This document shows, piece after piece, positions 8,595-16,622 of a stretch of 64,000 nt of DNA. The stretch is from Anaerolineae bacterium. Its GTDB lineage: Bacteria; Chloroflexota; Anaerolineae; Aggregatilineales; Aggregatilineaceae. Position 1 is the stretch's first letter. The number at the start of each line of letters is the position of its first letter. Made by a program: the position numbers and the translations under genes. Under the pieces are notes generated by a model. That model had not been told where the DNA came from. It made no database searches and saw only the letters and a program-made list of their open reading frames with translations. The stretch spans positions 339,471 through 403,470 of the forward strand of contig JAHDWP010000001.1 of assembly GCA_023382715.1 (NCBI GenBank), given 5' to 3'.

Positions 8595-9656
8595 TCACGG
8601 CAGTCTCACCGTGAGGTCCAGCTCAAACGCTCGATCGGGCTGCTGGCGCAGCACCAGCGCCCCGTTCTGGCGTTCGGCCAGCAGACTGGCTACGTAAAGC
8701 TGCATCCGGTGCAACTGCGGCCTTCTCTCTTCGCTGAGATCGCGCGGTGCCAGGAGCGCGAACAACCGCCCGGCCTCTTCCTGCGTCAGGTGTGGAGCGT
8801 GGTGCCGAAGCACAATATGCGCTTCAGTCTCGCGCTGATCCAGCCTGATTTGGATTGATCCGTCGCCAGACGATTCCCGCAAAGCGAACTCCAGGAGAAT
8901 GGACAGAATCTTGTGCAGCGCGGCGGGAGAAACGCGCGCTTGCAGAACGTCCGGCTTCGTGTTGTCAATCCCGTTCTGCAGCTCGACCTGGTAGGTGGGG
9001 TAGCGGTGTGCGGCGTCGTGCAGCCAGTGACGCACAAAGCGGGCGAGGAATACATCTTCCAGCTCAAAGTGATTGGGACTTGCTTCAAGGAACATGATAT
9101 CCAGCGCGATCTGAGTATACTGGGTGAGATCATTGGCGTTCTTGAGGATGTGCCCCAGGAACTCGCGCTGCTCGTCCTCTGAAAGACTGCCGATGTTGTT
9201 GCGCAGCAACTCAGCAAACCCGACAATCGCGCTGAGCGGCGTGCGCAGGTCATGAGAGATGGTGCTCAGGAACGGCTGTCGCCCTATCCCTGGCCGCCCC
9301 TCGGACGTGTCCTCGCGAAAGACTATCACGGTCCCGCCCAGCAGGCTGGCATCTTCCAGAGGGACTCGCTGCCAGGCGAGGCGGTGAGTGTGGCCCGACT
9401 GGGGCACCAGGTGCCCCCAGGATGTTCTCTCGCTCTCCTGCTGGGGCCGGAGGAGACTGCGCAGCGCGGGAATAGCCGATTCAGCGGCCTGTAGGAGCGC
9501 CAGAATCGCCGGCGGAATGTCCGGGATGCCCAGTAACTCGGACAGGCGGGTGTTGGCGAAGTGGATGATGCCCGCGTCGTCGAAGACGAGCACCCCTTCG
9601 CTTGAGCAAGAACCCCATGCACGGAGCACGGCCAACGTTGTCCCTGGGGGCATCAT
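8595..9656 (-). CDS. PAS-containing histidine kinase with a degenerate ATPase domain
   Basis: A 353-residue cytoplasmic protein. Residues about 15-125 look like a PAS sensor domain (EGVLVFDDAGIIHFANTRLSE). The dimerisation/phosphoacceptor segment has a normal H-box, STISHDLRTPLSAIVGFAELL, around residue 134. The region expected to be the HATPase domain is present in length but I cannot find the DxGxG (G1) or GxG (G2) ATP-lid motifs. It may be an inactive pseudokinase or use another kinase as partner. There is no membrane segment and no adjacent response regulator. Start ATG at 9656 with a GGAG upstream. Confidence 0.75.
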   Translation of the reverse strand: MMPPGTTLAVLRAWGSCSSEGVLVFDDAGIIHFANTRLSELLGIPDIPPAILALLQAAESAIPALRSLLRPQQESERTSWGHLVPQSGHTHRLAWQRVPLEDASLLGGTVIVFREDTSEGRPGIGRQPFLSTISHDLRTPLSAIVGFAELLRNNIGSLSEDEQREFLGHILKNANDLTQYTQIALDIMFLEASPNHFELEDVFLARFVRHWLHDAAHRYPTYQVELQNGIDNTKPDVLQARVSPAALHKILSILLEFALRESSGDGSIQIRLDQRETEAHIVLRHHAPHLTQEEAGRLFALLAPRDLSEERRPQLHRMQLYVASLLAERQNGALVLRQQPDRAFELDLTVRLP

Positions 9657-9817
9657 CTTGTCTTGTTGTCCTTCTCCGTCCTACCTTACCATAAACATTA
9701 GTTCAGGTTGCCCAAGTTGGCAACAGCAGGATCGGCGTTCAGCGCGAGCCGTGACTATCGTATCCGTCTGGCTGATATGCTATCATCTGGGAGGCGGGAG
9801 CCAGAGGGAAACATCGC

Positions 9818-10483
9818 ATGGCTGAGTTCTTACTCATTCGACACGCAGAGAACGACTGGGTCAGCACCGGGCGACTTGCTGGCTGGACTCCCGGCGTGCA
9901 TCTCAATGCGCACGGGAGGCTTCAGGCGGCGACCCTCGGCGAGCGCCTGGCAGGCATGCATCTGGGCGCGATCTACGCCAGCCCTTTGGAGCGGGCGGTG
10001 GAGACGGCGGAGGCGATCGCAGCCCCCTACCCCGGCCTGGTTGTGCAGTTGCTCGAAGGTGTCGGGGAAGTGCGCTTTGGCCGGTGGGAAGGCAAGCCGC
10101 TCAGCAAGCTCCGGCGACAACCATTGTGGGGCGCTGTCCAGAGCTACCCCAGCCGGGTAGCCTTTCCTGGCGGTGAGACTTTCCGCCAGGCTCAGGCCCG
10201 CGCCGTAGAGGCTATCGAGCAGTTGGCGGCGCGCCATCCTCAGCAGCGCATCGCCGTAGTCTCGCACAGCGACGTGATCAAGCTGATCCTCGCACACTTT
10301 CTGGGCCTGCATCTCGATCTCTTTCAGCGCATTGAGATTGCGCCGGCTTCGCTCTCGCTGCTCTACCTGGCTGCTGGCCGGCCCGCTATTCGCTGCATCA
10401 ATGACACCAGCCATTTGCCGCCCCGCCCTGCCCAGCCATCCAAAGAGGGAATTTGGCGGCGCGCATTGCTGAAAAAGCTGTGA
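9818..10483 (+). CDS. Histidine phosphatase family protein (MSMEG_4193-type)
   Basis: A 221-residue member of the phosphoglycerate-mutase-like branch. The catalytic RHG-type motif LIRHAEN places the nucleophile at His9. SPLERAVETAEAI, a mid-protein EGVGEVRFGRWEG and the second histidine in VVSHSDVIK complete the active site. The substrate is unknown. Together with the next two genes it forms a phosphatase-DUF3090-SCO1664 cluster, known (from memory) in Actinobacteria near mshC. A ribosome site GAGGGAA precedes the ATG at 9818. The C-terminus carries a basic tail. Confidence 0.88.
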   Translation: MAEFLLIRHAENDWVSTGRLAGWTPGVHLNAHGRLQAATLGERLAGMHLGAIYASPLERAVETAEAIAAPYPGLVVQLLEGVGEVRFGRWEGKPLSKLRRQPLWGAVQSYPSRVAFPGGETFRQAQARAVEAIEQLAARHPQQRIAVVSHSDVIKLILAHFLGLHLDLFQRIEIAPASLSLLYLAAGRPAIRCINDTSHLPPRPAQPSKEGIWRRALLKKL

Positions 10484-10486
10484 CGC

Positions 10487-10515
10487 TTGTCACCGCGCCG
10501 CGGTGTTCTTAGAAT
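10487..10515 (+). promoter_or_regulatory. Promoter for the DUF3090-SCO1664 pair
   Basis: TTGTCA at 10487-10492, a 17-bp spacer and TAGAAT at 10510-10515. A hairpin with 9-bp arms (10538-10546 and 10552-10560) lies in the leader, before the start at 10589. The pair can therefore be transcribed independently of the upstream phosphatase. Confidence 0.65.
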
Positions 10516-10588
10516 TGAGACGGATACAGACGCATGCTCAGGCAGTTGAGCTGTCTGAGTCTGTTGGAGAGAAGGAAAGCGAGACGAC

Positions 10589-11089
10589 ATGCCCCAGAGC
10601 ATCATCGAGCTTGACCCGGTTGACTTCATGACGATCGGTACGGTCGGCCCGAAAGGTCGCCGTGTGTTTCACCTGCAGGCCGGCAAGGCGGGACGGTTGG
10701 TGACGGTCATCATCGAGAAGCAACAAGCGCAGGCGTTGTCGGAGGCCATCGCTGAGATGCTCAGCGACTTGGAGGACAAGTCCCCTGGCGGGTCCGCGAA
10801 CCCGGGTAGCTCTCTGCGTTGGGATATGTCACTGCGCGAGCCGGTTGAGCCGCTCTTTCGGGCGGCTCAGATGGGCCTGGGGTATGACGAAGAGCGCGAC
10901 CTGATCGTGCTTGTCGCGCAGGAACTGACTGTTGACGAGGAGGATGAGCTGGCCCCTGACCCGCAGACGATCCGACTTTGGGGCACTCGTCAGCAGCTTC
11001 GCGCGTTGAGCGAGCACGCGCAGACTCTTGTTCAGCAAGGGCGTCCTGATCCTAGAAGTAACGGGTTCATGATCTACTACTGGACATGA
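10589..11089 (+). CDS. DUF3090-family protein
   Basis: A 166-residue protein of unknown function. The N-terminal half (ELDPVDFMTIGTVGPKGRRVFHLQAG and VIIEKQQAQALSEAI, given here as segments) and the middle (MGLGYDEERDLIVLVAQEL) match the family, which is usually found with a histidine phosphatase and an SCO1664 protein. Typical members end in a CPxCG...C zinc ribbon; here the tail reads QGRPDPRSNGFMIYYWT with no cysteine, so the ribbon is lost. Its stop overlaps the next start by ATGA, implying translational coupling. Confidence 0.85.
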   Translation: MPQSIIELDPVDFMTIGTVGPKGRRVFHLQAGKAGRLVTVIIEKQQAQALSEAIAEMLSDLEDKSPGGSANPGSSLRWDMSLREPVEPLFRAAQMGLGYDEERDLIVLVAQELTVDEEDELAPDPQTIRLWGTRQQLRALSEHAQTLVQQGRPDPRSNGFMIYYWT

Positions 11090-11868
11090 CCGGCGACGGA
11101 TCTCCCCCGGACGGGCTGTCTCTGCCGGAGCCGTTCGATGATCTTTCGGCTGATTTTGAGCGCGCCGAGGTGCTGCTCGCTCATGGCGAGATAGCCGAAG
11201 GTGTAGAGATGCTGCTCTGGGGGTCGAACTATGCCACGCTTATCACTGTGCGGGGCGCTGAGCGCTGCGTCCTGGCGGTCTATAAGCCGCAGCGAGGCGA
11301 ACGCCCGCTGTGGGATTTCCCCGATGGCACGCTGTGTTGCCGTGAATTGCTGGCATACCATATCTCCAAAACGCTGGGCTGGAATCTGGTCCCACCGACT
11401 GTGCTGCGCGAGGGGCCGCTGGGTCTGGGGTCGGTGCAGTTGTTCATTGCTCACAGCCCTGGGGTGACTTACTTCGGCCTGGACGATCGGTTCACTCTTC
11501 AGTTGCAGCGGTTCGCTGTGTTTGACTTCATTGTCAACAACGCAGATCGCAAAGGAGGGCATCTGTTGCTGGATGGACGGGGCAAGCTGTGGGGTATAGA
11601 TCATGGGTTGACTTTCCACGCCGCTTCCAAGCTGCGCACGGTGATTTGGGAGTTCGCTGGCCAGCCGGTCGAGGAGCGCTGGCTGTGCGATGTGGAAGTG
11701 TTGCGCGAACAACTGGCTCTGGGTGAGGCGCAGCTTGCCGTTCTGTTGCAGCGTTGCCTGATGCCGCGTGAAGTGGTGGCTTTGTCGCGGCGCGTTGAGT
11801 GGTTGCTTCGGGAGAAGCGTTTTCCGGTGCCGGGGCGCGGTCCTGTTGTGCCCTGGCCGCCGGTGTGA
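11086..11868 (+). CDS. SCO1664-family protein, PI3/4-kinase-like fold
   Basis: A 260-residue protein related to phosphatidylinositol-kinase/HipA-like folds. Expected motifs are visible: a nucleotide-binding lysine in LAVYKPQRGERPLWDFP, the catalytic-loop-like FDFIVNNADRKGGH, and the metal-binding-like GIDHGLTFH. It is soluble, with no membrane segment, so protein or small-molecule phosphorylation is more likely than lipid phosphorylation. It overlaps the DUF3090 gene by 4 bp. The adjacent phosphatase suggests a kinase/phosphatase pair acting on one substrate, which is an inference. Confidence 0.85.
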   Translation: MTGDGSPPDGLSLPEPFDDLSADFERAEVLLAHGEIAEGVEMLLWGSNYATLITVRGAERCVLAVYKPQRGERPLWDFPDGTLCCRELLAYHISKTLGWNLVPPTVLREGPLGLGSVQLFIAHSPGVTYFGLDDRFTLQLQRFAVFDFIVNNADRKGGHLLLDGRGKLWGIDHGLTFHAASKLRTVIWEFAGQPVEERWLCDVEVLREQLALGEAQLAVLLQRCLMPREVVALSRRVEWLLREKRFPVPGRGPVVPWPPV

Positions 11869-11980
11869 GGGGTTTTTGTGAGGTGTGTTGTGGGGGAAGG
11901 GTTAATGACTACGCGAAAGATCGTTCCGATTAAGCCCGTGCCCGCTCAGCCAGACTCCTCGCACAGGAATGATTGCGCGT

Positions 11981-14368
11981 TTACGGAATATCTTCCGACG
12001 GCAGCGCCGTCTCACCCACCGCAGGGGTGGCCGTCGCCGGAGAGACTACGTCCGCTGAGGTGGCTGTCGCCGTGCCGGGGCCGGGCGGCGGCGTTCGCGT
12101 CGCCGCTACCTCTGGCGGGGTTGCAGTCGGCGTGGCCGCAGCCGTAGAGGCCACGGTAGCAGCCATCTCGGCGGCGCGCTCAGCCACCGCCGCCACACGC
12201 TGCTCATACGCTGCATCGCGGAAGGGATAGCGATACAGGTCACCCCAGTACAGCACCCACTGGTAGGATTCCAGCGCCCGTGCAGGCTCATCCAGCGCCT
12301 CCAGGATGAGCGCGTGAACGTGCTGATCCACGGCGCTGTCGCGCACCAGCAGCGCTTGCGCGTTATCGTTGAGCGCCAGGCGCAGCGTCAGACGCCCCTG
12401 CCCTGCTGCTGGAGCGCCCCGTTGCATGACCTGGTGATATTGCGCCTGGGCGCGGTAAGAATAGGCATTGGCCCGCTGCGCTTCCTGCGGGAGTTCGGCG
12501 ATGAACGCATCCGACAGCAGAGTCAACACGCCGGAATAGTCACAGCTTAGCTGGTCTGGATACAGAGAGCACGTCTCAGCGAACATCTGCGCCTGTCTCA
12601 GGCGGTATTCTCGGTTATTCGGATCCAGAGCTACAAGCTGGCTGAGCCAGCCCTGGGCCGCGCTCAGATTCCCCTCGTGTAGCGCGATCGTCACCAGGCG
12701 CTCGATCAGCGCCGCTTCCCTTACCCCAGAGCCAAGCGTCACCGCCTTTTCGAGATCGTCGTAAGCCTGCGCCAGCCTGCCAGAGCTGTAACATAACTCG
12801 CCACGTAGCGCATATGCCCGCTGAACCACTGGCTCTGCGCGCTGCGGCAGGCTGGCTGCATTCTCCAATATCCGATTCAGGGCGGTCTCCGCCAGATCGA
12901 GGTTGCCTTCGCCCAACCGCGCCTCGGCCAGGTAAAGGTAGCCCGCCGGTTCCCCCGGATAATAGAGCAGCAACGTCTGCGCGCTGCGCACGCCCAGGCC
13001 GTAATACTGCACCCGGCGTTCGCCAGGCTGAGACTGTCCCGCCAGGCGCAGATAAGCGTCGGCCTGCAACTTCAGCGCGGGCAGCAGCGCCGGGTCGAGC
13101 ACCAGCGCCCGGCCAAGATGCTCCTGGGCGCTGGCTGGCTGACCATCTGCCAGCTCGATCTCGGCTGCCAGAACCAGCAGATTCAGATCATTCGGTCGGC
13201 TCACCAGGGCGGGCATGACCGTCCCCCGTGCAGCGGCCAGATCGCCGCGCGCCATCTCCACGCGCGCTTTCGTCAGCACCGCCGGGATCAGCCGGCTATC
13301 CCGCTCCAACGCCTGCATCGCCAGGTCAAGCGCGGCGGTGCTGCGGTTATCCTGCCGGTAACGTATCTCCGCCAGCCCCGCCAGCAGAACAGGCTCGCCC
13401 CGGCAGGACGTGAAGCCCCGCTCCGGCTCGTAGTTCTGCGCCCACTCCAGCAGCGCGGTCGCTTTCTGATAGTCGCGCATGGCGGCCAGGCTCAGCGCTT
13501 CATAGTAGACCAGGACGGCATAGCAGTGCGGTTCCGAGCGCTCGCGCTCTTCCTGCAACATTGTCTGTGCCGTCGAGTAATTCCCCAGCCAGTAGTGCGC
13601 CACCGCCTCTTCAACCAGGCGAGCGACGCTGGCGTTGACACGGGGATAAATCTCGGTCGGCTCGGCCAGCGCAAAGGGATCGCCCCGGACGAGATCGCGC
13701 GGGATGACGGTCGGCGGCACGGCCATCGTCAGCGGGAATTCTGTGGGAGTCGGCCCGCCTACGGTAGGGGTAAGAGTCGGGCGCGGCGTCAGGCTGGGAA
13801 CGCGCGTGTTGATCTGGCCAACCTGTGGGCCAACCCCTTCCAGAACCCCTGTCGCCCGAATCGCGAAGAACCCGCCAACGCCCAGCGCCACCAGCATGAC
13901 CAGGGCCGCGGTGATCATCACCTGGCGCAGCCGGGCGGCGCCCCGCTCAGCGTAGCGCCCGCGACGCTTGTGCGCCCAAGCGGCGTCACCAGCACTGATA
14001 GGCTGCGGATCGTACCCGCGCAGAAAATCCTCGGCAGCCTGAAGCACGCGCGCATACTTGCCCTCATCGAGCGTCGGCACAGTTACGCCGCCAATCGCCT
14101 CGCTCCCCTGCCGGCCCGGTTCTACGCCCAAAGCGCGCAGCCCCTTCAGCGCGAATTCGTTCTGCGGGTTGACCTCCAGCAGCTTCCTGAGGCAGAACAG
14201 GCGCTCGCTGTCATCGGACGCGACGCTGCTGAGCCACATCCAGCCGATTTCGTTGCGCGGGTCCATCCGCACGACGTTCGCCAGGATCGAGCGCGCGGCA
14301 TCGCGCTGGCCCCCGCGTGCAGCAGCAATGCCCTGATGCAGAAGTTGGTTCAGCGATTCCTGCCCCAT
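11981..14368 (-). CDS. Membrane-anchored TPR protein
   Basis: A 795-residue protein. About 150 N-terminal residues contain TPR-like repeats and face the cytoplasm. A single membrane segment follows (VMITAALVMLVALGVGGFFAI, near residue 152; quoted to show hydrophobicity). A Thr/Pro linker and a long series of TPR-like helices follow outside, and the last 70 residues are low-complexity Thr/Pro/Ala. Such proteins usually scaffold protein complexes at the surface; no specific partner can be named. The start at 14368 has GAGGAG just upstream; in-frame alternatives lie at 14398 and 14419. Confidence 0.8.
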   Translation of the reverse strand: MGQESLNQLLHQGIAAARGGQRDAARSILANVVRMDPRNEIGWMWLSSVASDDSERLFCLRKLLEVNPQNEFALKGLRALGVEPGRQGSEAIGGVTVPTLDEGKYARVLQAAEDFLRGYDPQPISAGDAAWAHKRRGRYAERGAARLRQVMITAALVMLVALGVGGFFAIRATGVLEGVGPQVGQINTRVPSLTPRPTLTPTVGGPTPTEFPLTMAVPPTVIPRDLVRGDPFALAEPTEIYPRVNASVARLVEEAVAHYWLGNYSTAQTMLQEERERSEPHCYAVLVYYEALSLAAMRDYQKATALLEWAQNYEPERGFTSCRGEPVLLAGLAEIRYRQDNRSTAALDLAMQALERDSRLIPAVLTKARVEMARGDLAAARGTVMPALVSRPNDLNLLVLAAEIELADGQPASAQEHLGRALVLDPALLPALKLQADAYLRLAGQSQPGERRVQYYGLGVRSAQTLLLYYPGEPAGYLYLAEARLGEGNLDLAETALNRILENAASLPQRAEPVVQRAYALRGELCYSSGRLAQAYDDLEKAVTLGSGVREAALIERLVTIALHEGNLSAAQGWLSQLVALDPNNREYRLRQAQMFAETCSLYPDQLSCDYSGVLTLLSDAFIAELPQEAQRANAYSYRAQAQYHQVMQRGAPAAGQGRLTLRLALNDNAQALLVRDSAVDQHVHALILEALDEPARALESYQWVLYWGDLYRYPFRDAAYEQRVAAVAERAAEMAATVASTAAATPTATPPEVAATRTPPPGPGTATATSADVVSPATATPAVGETALPSEDIP

Positions 14369-14793
14369 GCTCCTCGTCCCCGTCAGCAAGCAGGCCATGC
14401 GCTCATTGTACAACAACACGCTCTACGCAGAAAATTCCGCCAATCGCAAGGGGCATGCAAAACCTGTCAGATAGGAGTGCTGCTCTGCTGCGCCCCCTTT
14501 TACCTCATCCCCGCTTGGCGCTGACGCGCCTCGCCGCCCCCTCTCCATTCGAATGGGGAGGGGACAAGCCGAGCGCAGCGAGGCTGGGGGTGAGGTCAAC
14601 GCCCCCTGCCAAGCGAGTCGCTCCTCAAGCCCCCCGCCAGCAAAGCCAGGGGAAGGGCCGAGGGGCTGAGGGTCTTCGACAACTGCCTGACAACCCGCTT
14701 ATGGACCCCGAAACCGCCAATCCGGTGCTGCGCTGGATTAACAGGGGTATACTCGGTTGCCGGATGTTGCTCCACACGTATGGGGGGTGCGCC
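14369..14793. other. Intergenic region between divergent genes, with repeat copy B
   Basis: A 425-bp spacer between the TPR gene and thpR. Most of it (14450-14698) is the longest copy of the dispersed repeat. A TATACT hexamer at 14748-14753 is the best -10 candidate for thpR. I see no gene here. Confidence 0.6.
14450..14698 (+). repeat. Dispersed palindromic repeat, copy B (longest)
   Basis: Starts GGGCATGCAAAACCTGTCAG, contains the TTACCTCATCCCC / GGGGGTGAGGTCA palindrome arms, an inner palindrome around ATTCGAAT (about 14549-14556), and ends with GACAACTGCCTGACAACCCGC. Both ends are shared with the inverted copy at 26708-26823. Confidence 0.8.
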
Positions 14794-15387
14794 ATGACCG
14801 ATACCTGGCGGCTGTTCATCGCTCTTCCCCTTCCGGACTCAGTGATTGCAGTCCTGGAGGAAACTCAGCGCGCGCTGAAGAAAACAGCGTCACAGCGGGC
14901 CGTCACCTGGGTCGCCCCGCGCAATATCCACCTCACGCTCAAATTCCTGGGTGAAACGCCGATCAGCCAGCGAGACGCGATCGCCGAGGCGCTGGCGCGC
15001 GTCGCGACGCAACACGACGCATTCTCCCTGAGCACGGCGCACCTCGGCTGCTTTCCCGACCATCGCAGCCCGCGCGTGGTGTGGGTGGGCCTGGCTGGCG
15101 ATCAGGCGGCTCTGCGCCGGCTGCAAGAGTCGGTTGAGCGCGCTATCGCGCCGCTCGGCTATCCCGCTGAGAACCGCCCCTTCAGTCCGCATTTGACACT
15201 GGGGCGCGTGCGCCGTGATGTGCGGCGCGAGGACGCGCAGCGCCTGGGCGCTGTTGTGCGCGAAGCTGTGCTGTCCGGCGAAGCGTCGTGGTTGGTCACT
15301 GAGTTGGTGCTGTTCCGCAGCGAGTTGCGGCCCGGAGGTGCTGACTATACGAAATTATCCAGCGTCCCTCTGCAAGACGCCCGCTGA
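14794..15387 (+). CDS. thpR: RNA 2',3'-cyclic phosphodiesterase
   Basis: A 197-residue member of the 2H phosphoesterase superfamily that opens 2',3'-cyclic phosphates on RNA ends. The two catalytic HxT motifs are HLTLKFLG near residue 46 and HLTLGRVR near residue 132. The N-terminal WRLFIALPLPD signature is typical. The ATG at 14794 follows a GGGGGGTG stretch; earlier in-frame starts run into the repeat. No functional partner is adjacent. Confidence 0.92.
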   Translation: MTDTWRLFIALPLPDSVIAVLEETQRALKKTASQRAVTWVAPRNIHLTLKFLGETPISQRDAIAEALARVATQHDAFSLSTAHLGCFPDHRSPRVVWVGLAGDQAALRRLQESVERAIAPLGYPAENRPFSPHLTLGRVRRDVRREDAQRLGAVVREAVLSGEASWLVTELVLFRSELRPGGADYTKLSSVPLQDAR

Positions 15388-15522
15388 CCACGAACAGCGC
15401 CGCGCGCCTGTAAAATTCGTCAGAGAGGGCGAGCCGGGCGTGACGCAGCTCGGAGTGCAGGCAATGCCTTGCGCCCAGCCAGCCGCTGACGGCCTGGGCG
15501 CGCAACTCGCCGCGCCGCATCC

Positions 15523-15552
15523 CTGGCATCCGCGGGCGTCCGCTGCTACAAT
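15523..15552 (+). promoter_or_regulatory. Candidate promoter of rsfS
   Basis: CTGGCA at 15523-15528, an 18-bp spacer and TACAAT at 15547-15552. The -35 is a 4/6 match, so the call is moderate. Confidence 0.45.
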
Positions 15553-15580
15553 GTTTTCAAGGACAGTCCGCTAGCATCAT

Positions 15581-15597
15581 AGGAGGATAGCCCACTG
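15581..15597 (+). promoter_or_regulatory. Shine-Dalgarno site that decides the CTG start of rsfS
   Basis: AGGAGG at 15581-15586, then 8 nt, then CTG at 15595. The site is one of the strongest ribosome-binding sites in the window and has no canonical start codon within range in the rsfS frame. Confidence 0.8.
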
Positions 15598-15942
15598 GAA
15601 CCCGCAGAACTGGCTCGCGCCATCGTCAACCTGGCCACCGACAAGAAGGGCGAAGACATCGTCCTCATGGATATGCGCCAGGTCTCCCCTATCACCGACT
15701 ACTTCATCATCGTGAGCGCCACGTCCGATCGCCAGATCAAGGCGATTATCGAGCACGTCACCACCGAGATCAAGAAGCAGCATGGCGTCCTGCCCTGGCA
15801 TGTTGAGGGCGATCCCTCCAACGGCTGGGTTCTGGTGGACTATGCCGATGTCGTCGTGCACGGGTTTCTCCCGGAACGACGCGCCTATTACGATCTGGAA
15901 GGCTTGTGGCGCGAGGCGCCGGTCGTGGTGCATATCCGGTGA
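15595..15942 (+). CDS. rsfS: Ribosomal silencing factor RsfS, apparent CTG start
   Basis: A 115-residue factor that binds L14 and blocks subunit joining when nutrients are scarce. The protein reads EPAELARAIVNLATDKKGED, then DYFIIVSATSDRQIKAI and WHVEGDPSNGWVLVDYADVVVH, matching the family along its full length. In frame, a TAG at 15580 is followed by no ATG, GTG or TTG until ATG 15667, which would remove 24 conserved residues. CTG at 15595 sits 8 nt after a perfect AGGAGG (15581-15586), so CTG is the likely start. Typical family length is 105-120, in agreement. Confidence 0.9.
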   Translation: MEPAELARAIVNLATDKKGEDIVLMDMRQVSPITDYFIIVSATSDRQIKAIIEHVTTEIKKQHGVLPWHVEGDPSNGWVLVDYADVVVHGFLPERRAYYDLEGLWREAPVVVHIR

Positions 15943-16028
15943 AGGCGGCGCGGGGATATTGCCCGCGCCGCTACGCGCACCTGTCACCGGGCCAGGGCCT
16001 GCCCTCTTCAGCTCAGGGAAGCATCCGC

Positions 16029-16484
16029 TCAGGGCTTCTCGAAAATCCAGCGATCAACGTCGCGCCCCCAGGCCAGCAGTCCGCTTTCGCCAAAGAACAG
16101 CGCAACCTCTTTTTCGCCGTTCTCGACCGAGTCGGAGCCATGCACCAGGTTGCGGCCCACCTCCAGCCCGAAATCGCCACGAATGGAGCCGGCGCCAGCG
16201 TCAGCGGGATTCGTAGCGCCGATGGTGCCGCGCGCCGCCTTGACTGCATCCGTGCCTTCCAGCGCCATCACAACCACCGGCGCGGACGTGATATAGTCCA
16301 GCAAGGACTCGTAAAATGACTTCCCCTTGTGCACCGCATAATGCCGGGCGGCGAGATCACGATCCATCTGCATCAGCTTCATGCCGACAATGCGCAGGCC
16401 GCGCCGCTCAAAACGGGCCACGATCTCGCCGATCAGGCCGCGCTGCACTGCGTCCGGTTTGATGATAATCAGCGTACGTTCCAC
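16029..16484 (-). CDS. ndk: Nucleoside diphosphate kinase
   Basis: A 151-residue enzyme that transfers the gamma-phosphate of ATP to nucleoside diphosphates through a phosphohistidine. The active-site segment is NLVHGSDS with His115. ERTLIIIKPDAVQRGLIGEI opens the protein and the Kpn-loop region RGTIGATNP is present. The GTG start at 16484 is preceded by GGGAGG; an upstream in-frame ATG at 16559 would add 25 residues absent from the family. The promoter at 16531-16559 overlaps a palindrome. Confidence 0.96.
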   Translation of the reverse strand: MERTLIIIKPDAVQRGLIGEIVARFERRGLRIVGMKLMQMDRDLAARHYAVHKGKSFYESLLDYITSAPVVVMALEGTDAVKAARGTIGATNPADAGAGSIRGDFGLEVGRNLVHGSDSVENGEKEVALFFGESGLLAWGRDVDRWIFEKP

Positions 16485-16522
16485 AAGTCCTCCCGTGATA
16501 GCGTGGAGCAAACACAAGACAA

Positions 16523-16559
16523 CGGGCTGAATTGTAGCTTCAGCCCGCCTGATAGCCAA
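16523..16559 (-). promoter_or_regulatory. ndk promoter with an overlapping palindrome
   Basis: On the minus strand: TTGGCT (16554-16559), a 17-bp spacer, TACAAT (16531-16536). A palindrome with 9-bp arms (16523-16531 and 16539-16547) covers the -10. It could be an operator for ndk or, because a T-rich stretch follows on the minus strand, the terminator of the acidic TPR operon ending at 16623. Confidence 0.6.
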
Positions 16560-16622
16560 CTCCGCAGAGCCGCGAACGCGCCCAACCGCGCGATCTAGCG
16601 CTCCCGAATTAGCCCCCTACCC

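Noticed and set aside
11905-12147. Small plus-strand ORF starting MTTRKIVPIKPVPAQ after the SCO1664 gene
   Set aside because: It has a GGGGGAAGGG stretch upstream, but two thirds of it is antisense to the Thr/Pro-rich end of the TPR gene and no homology is evident.
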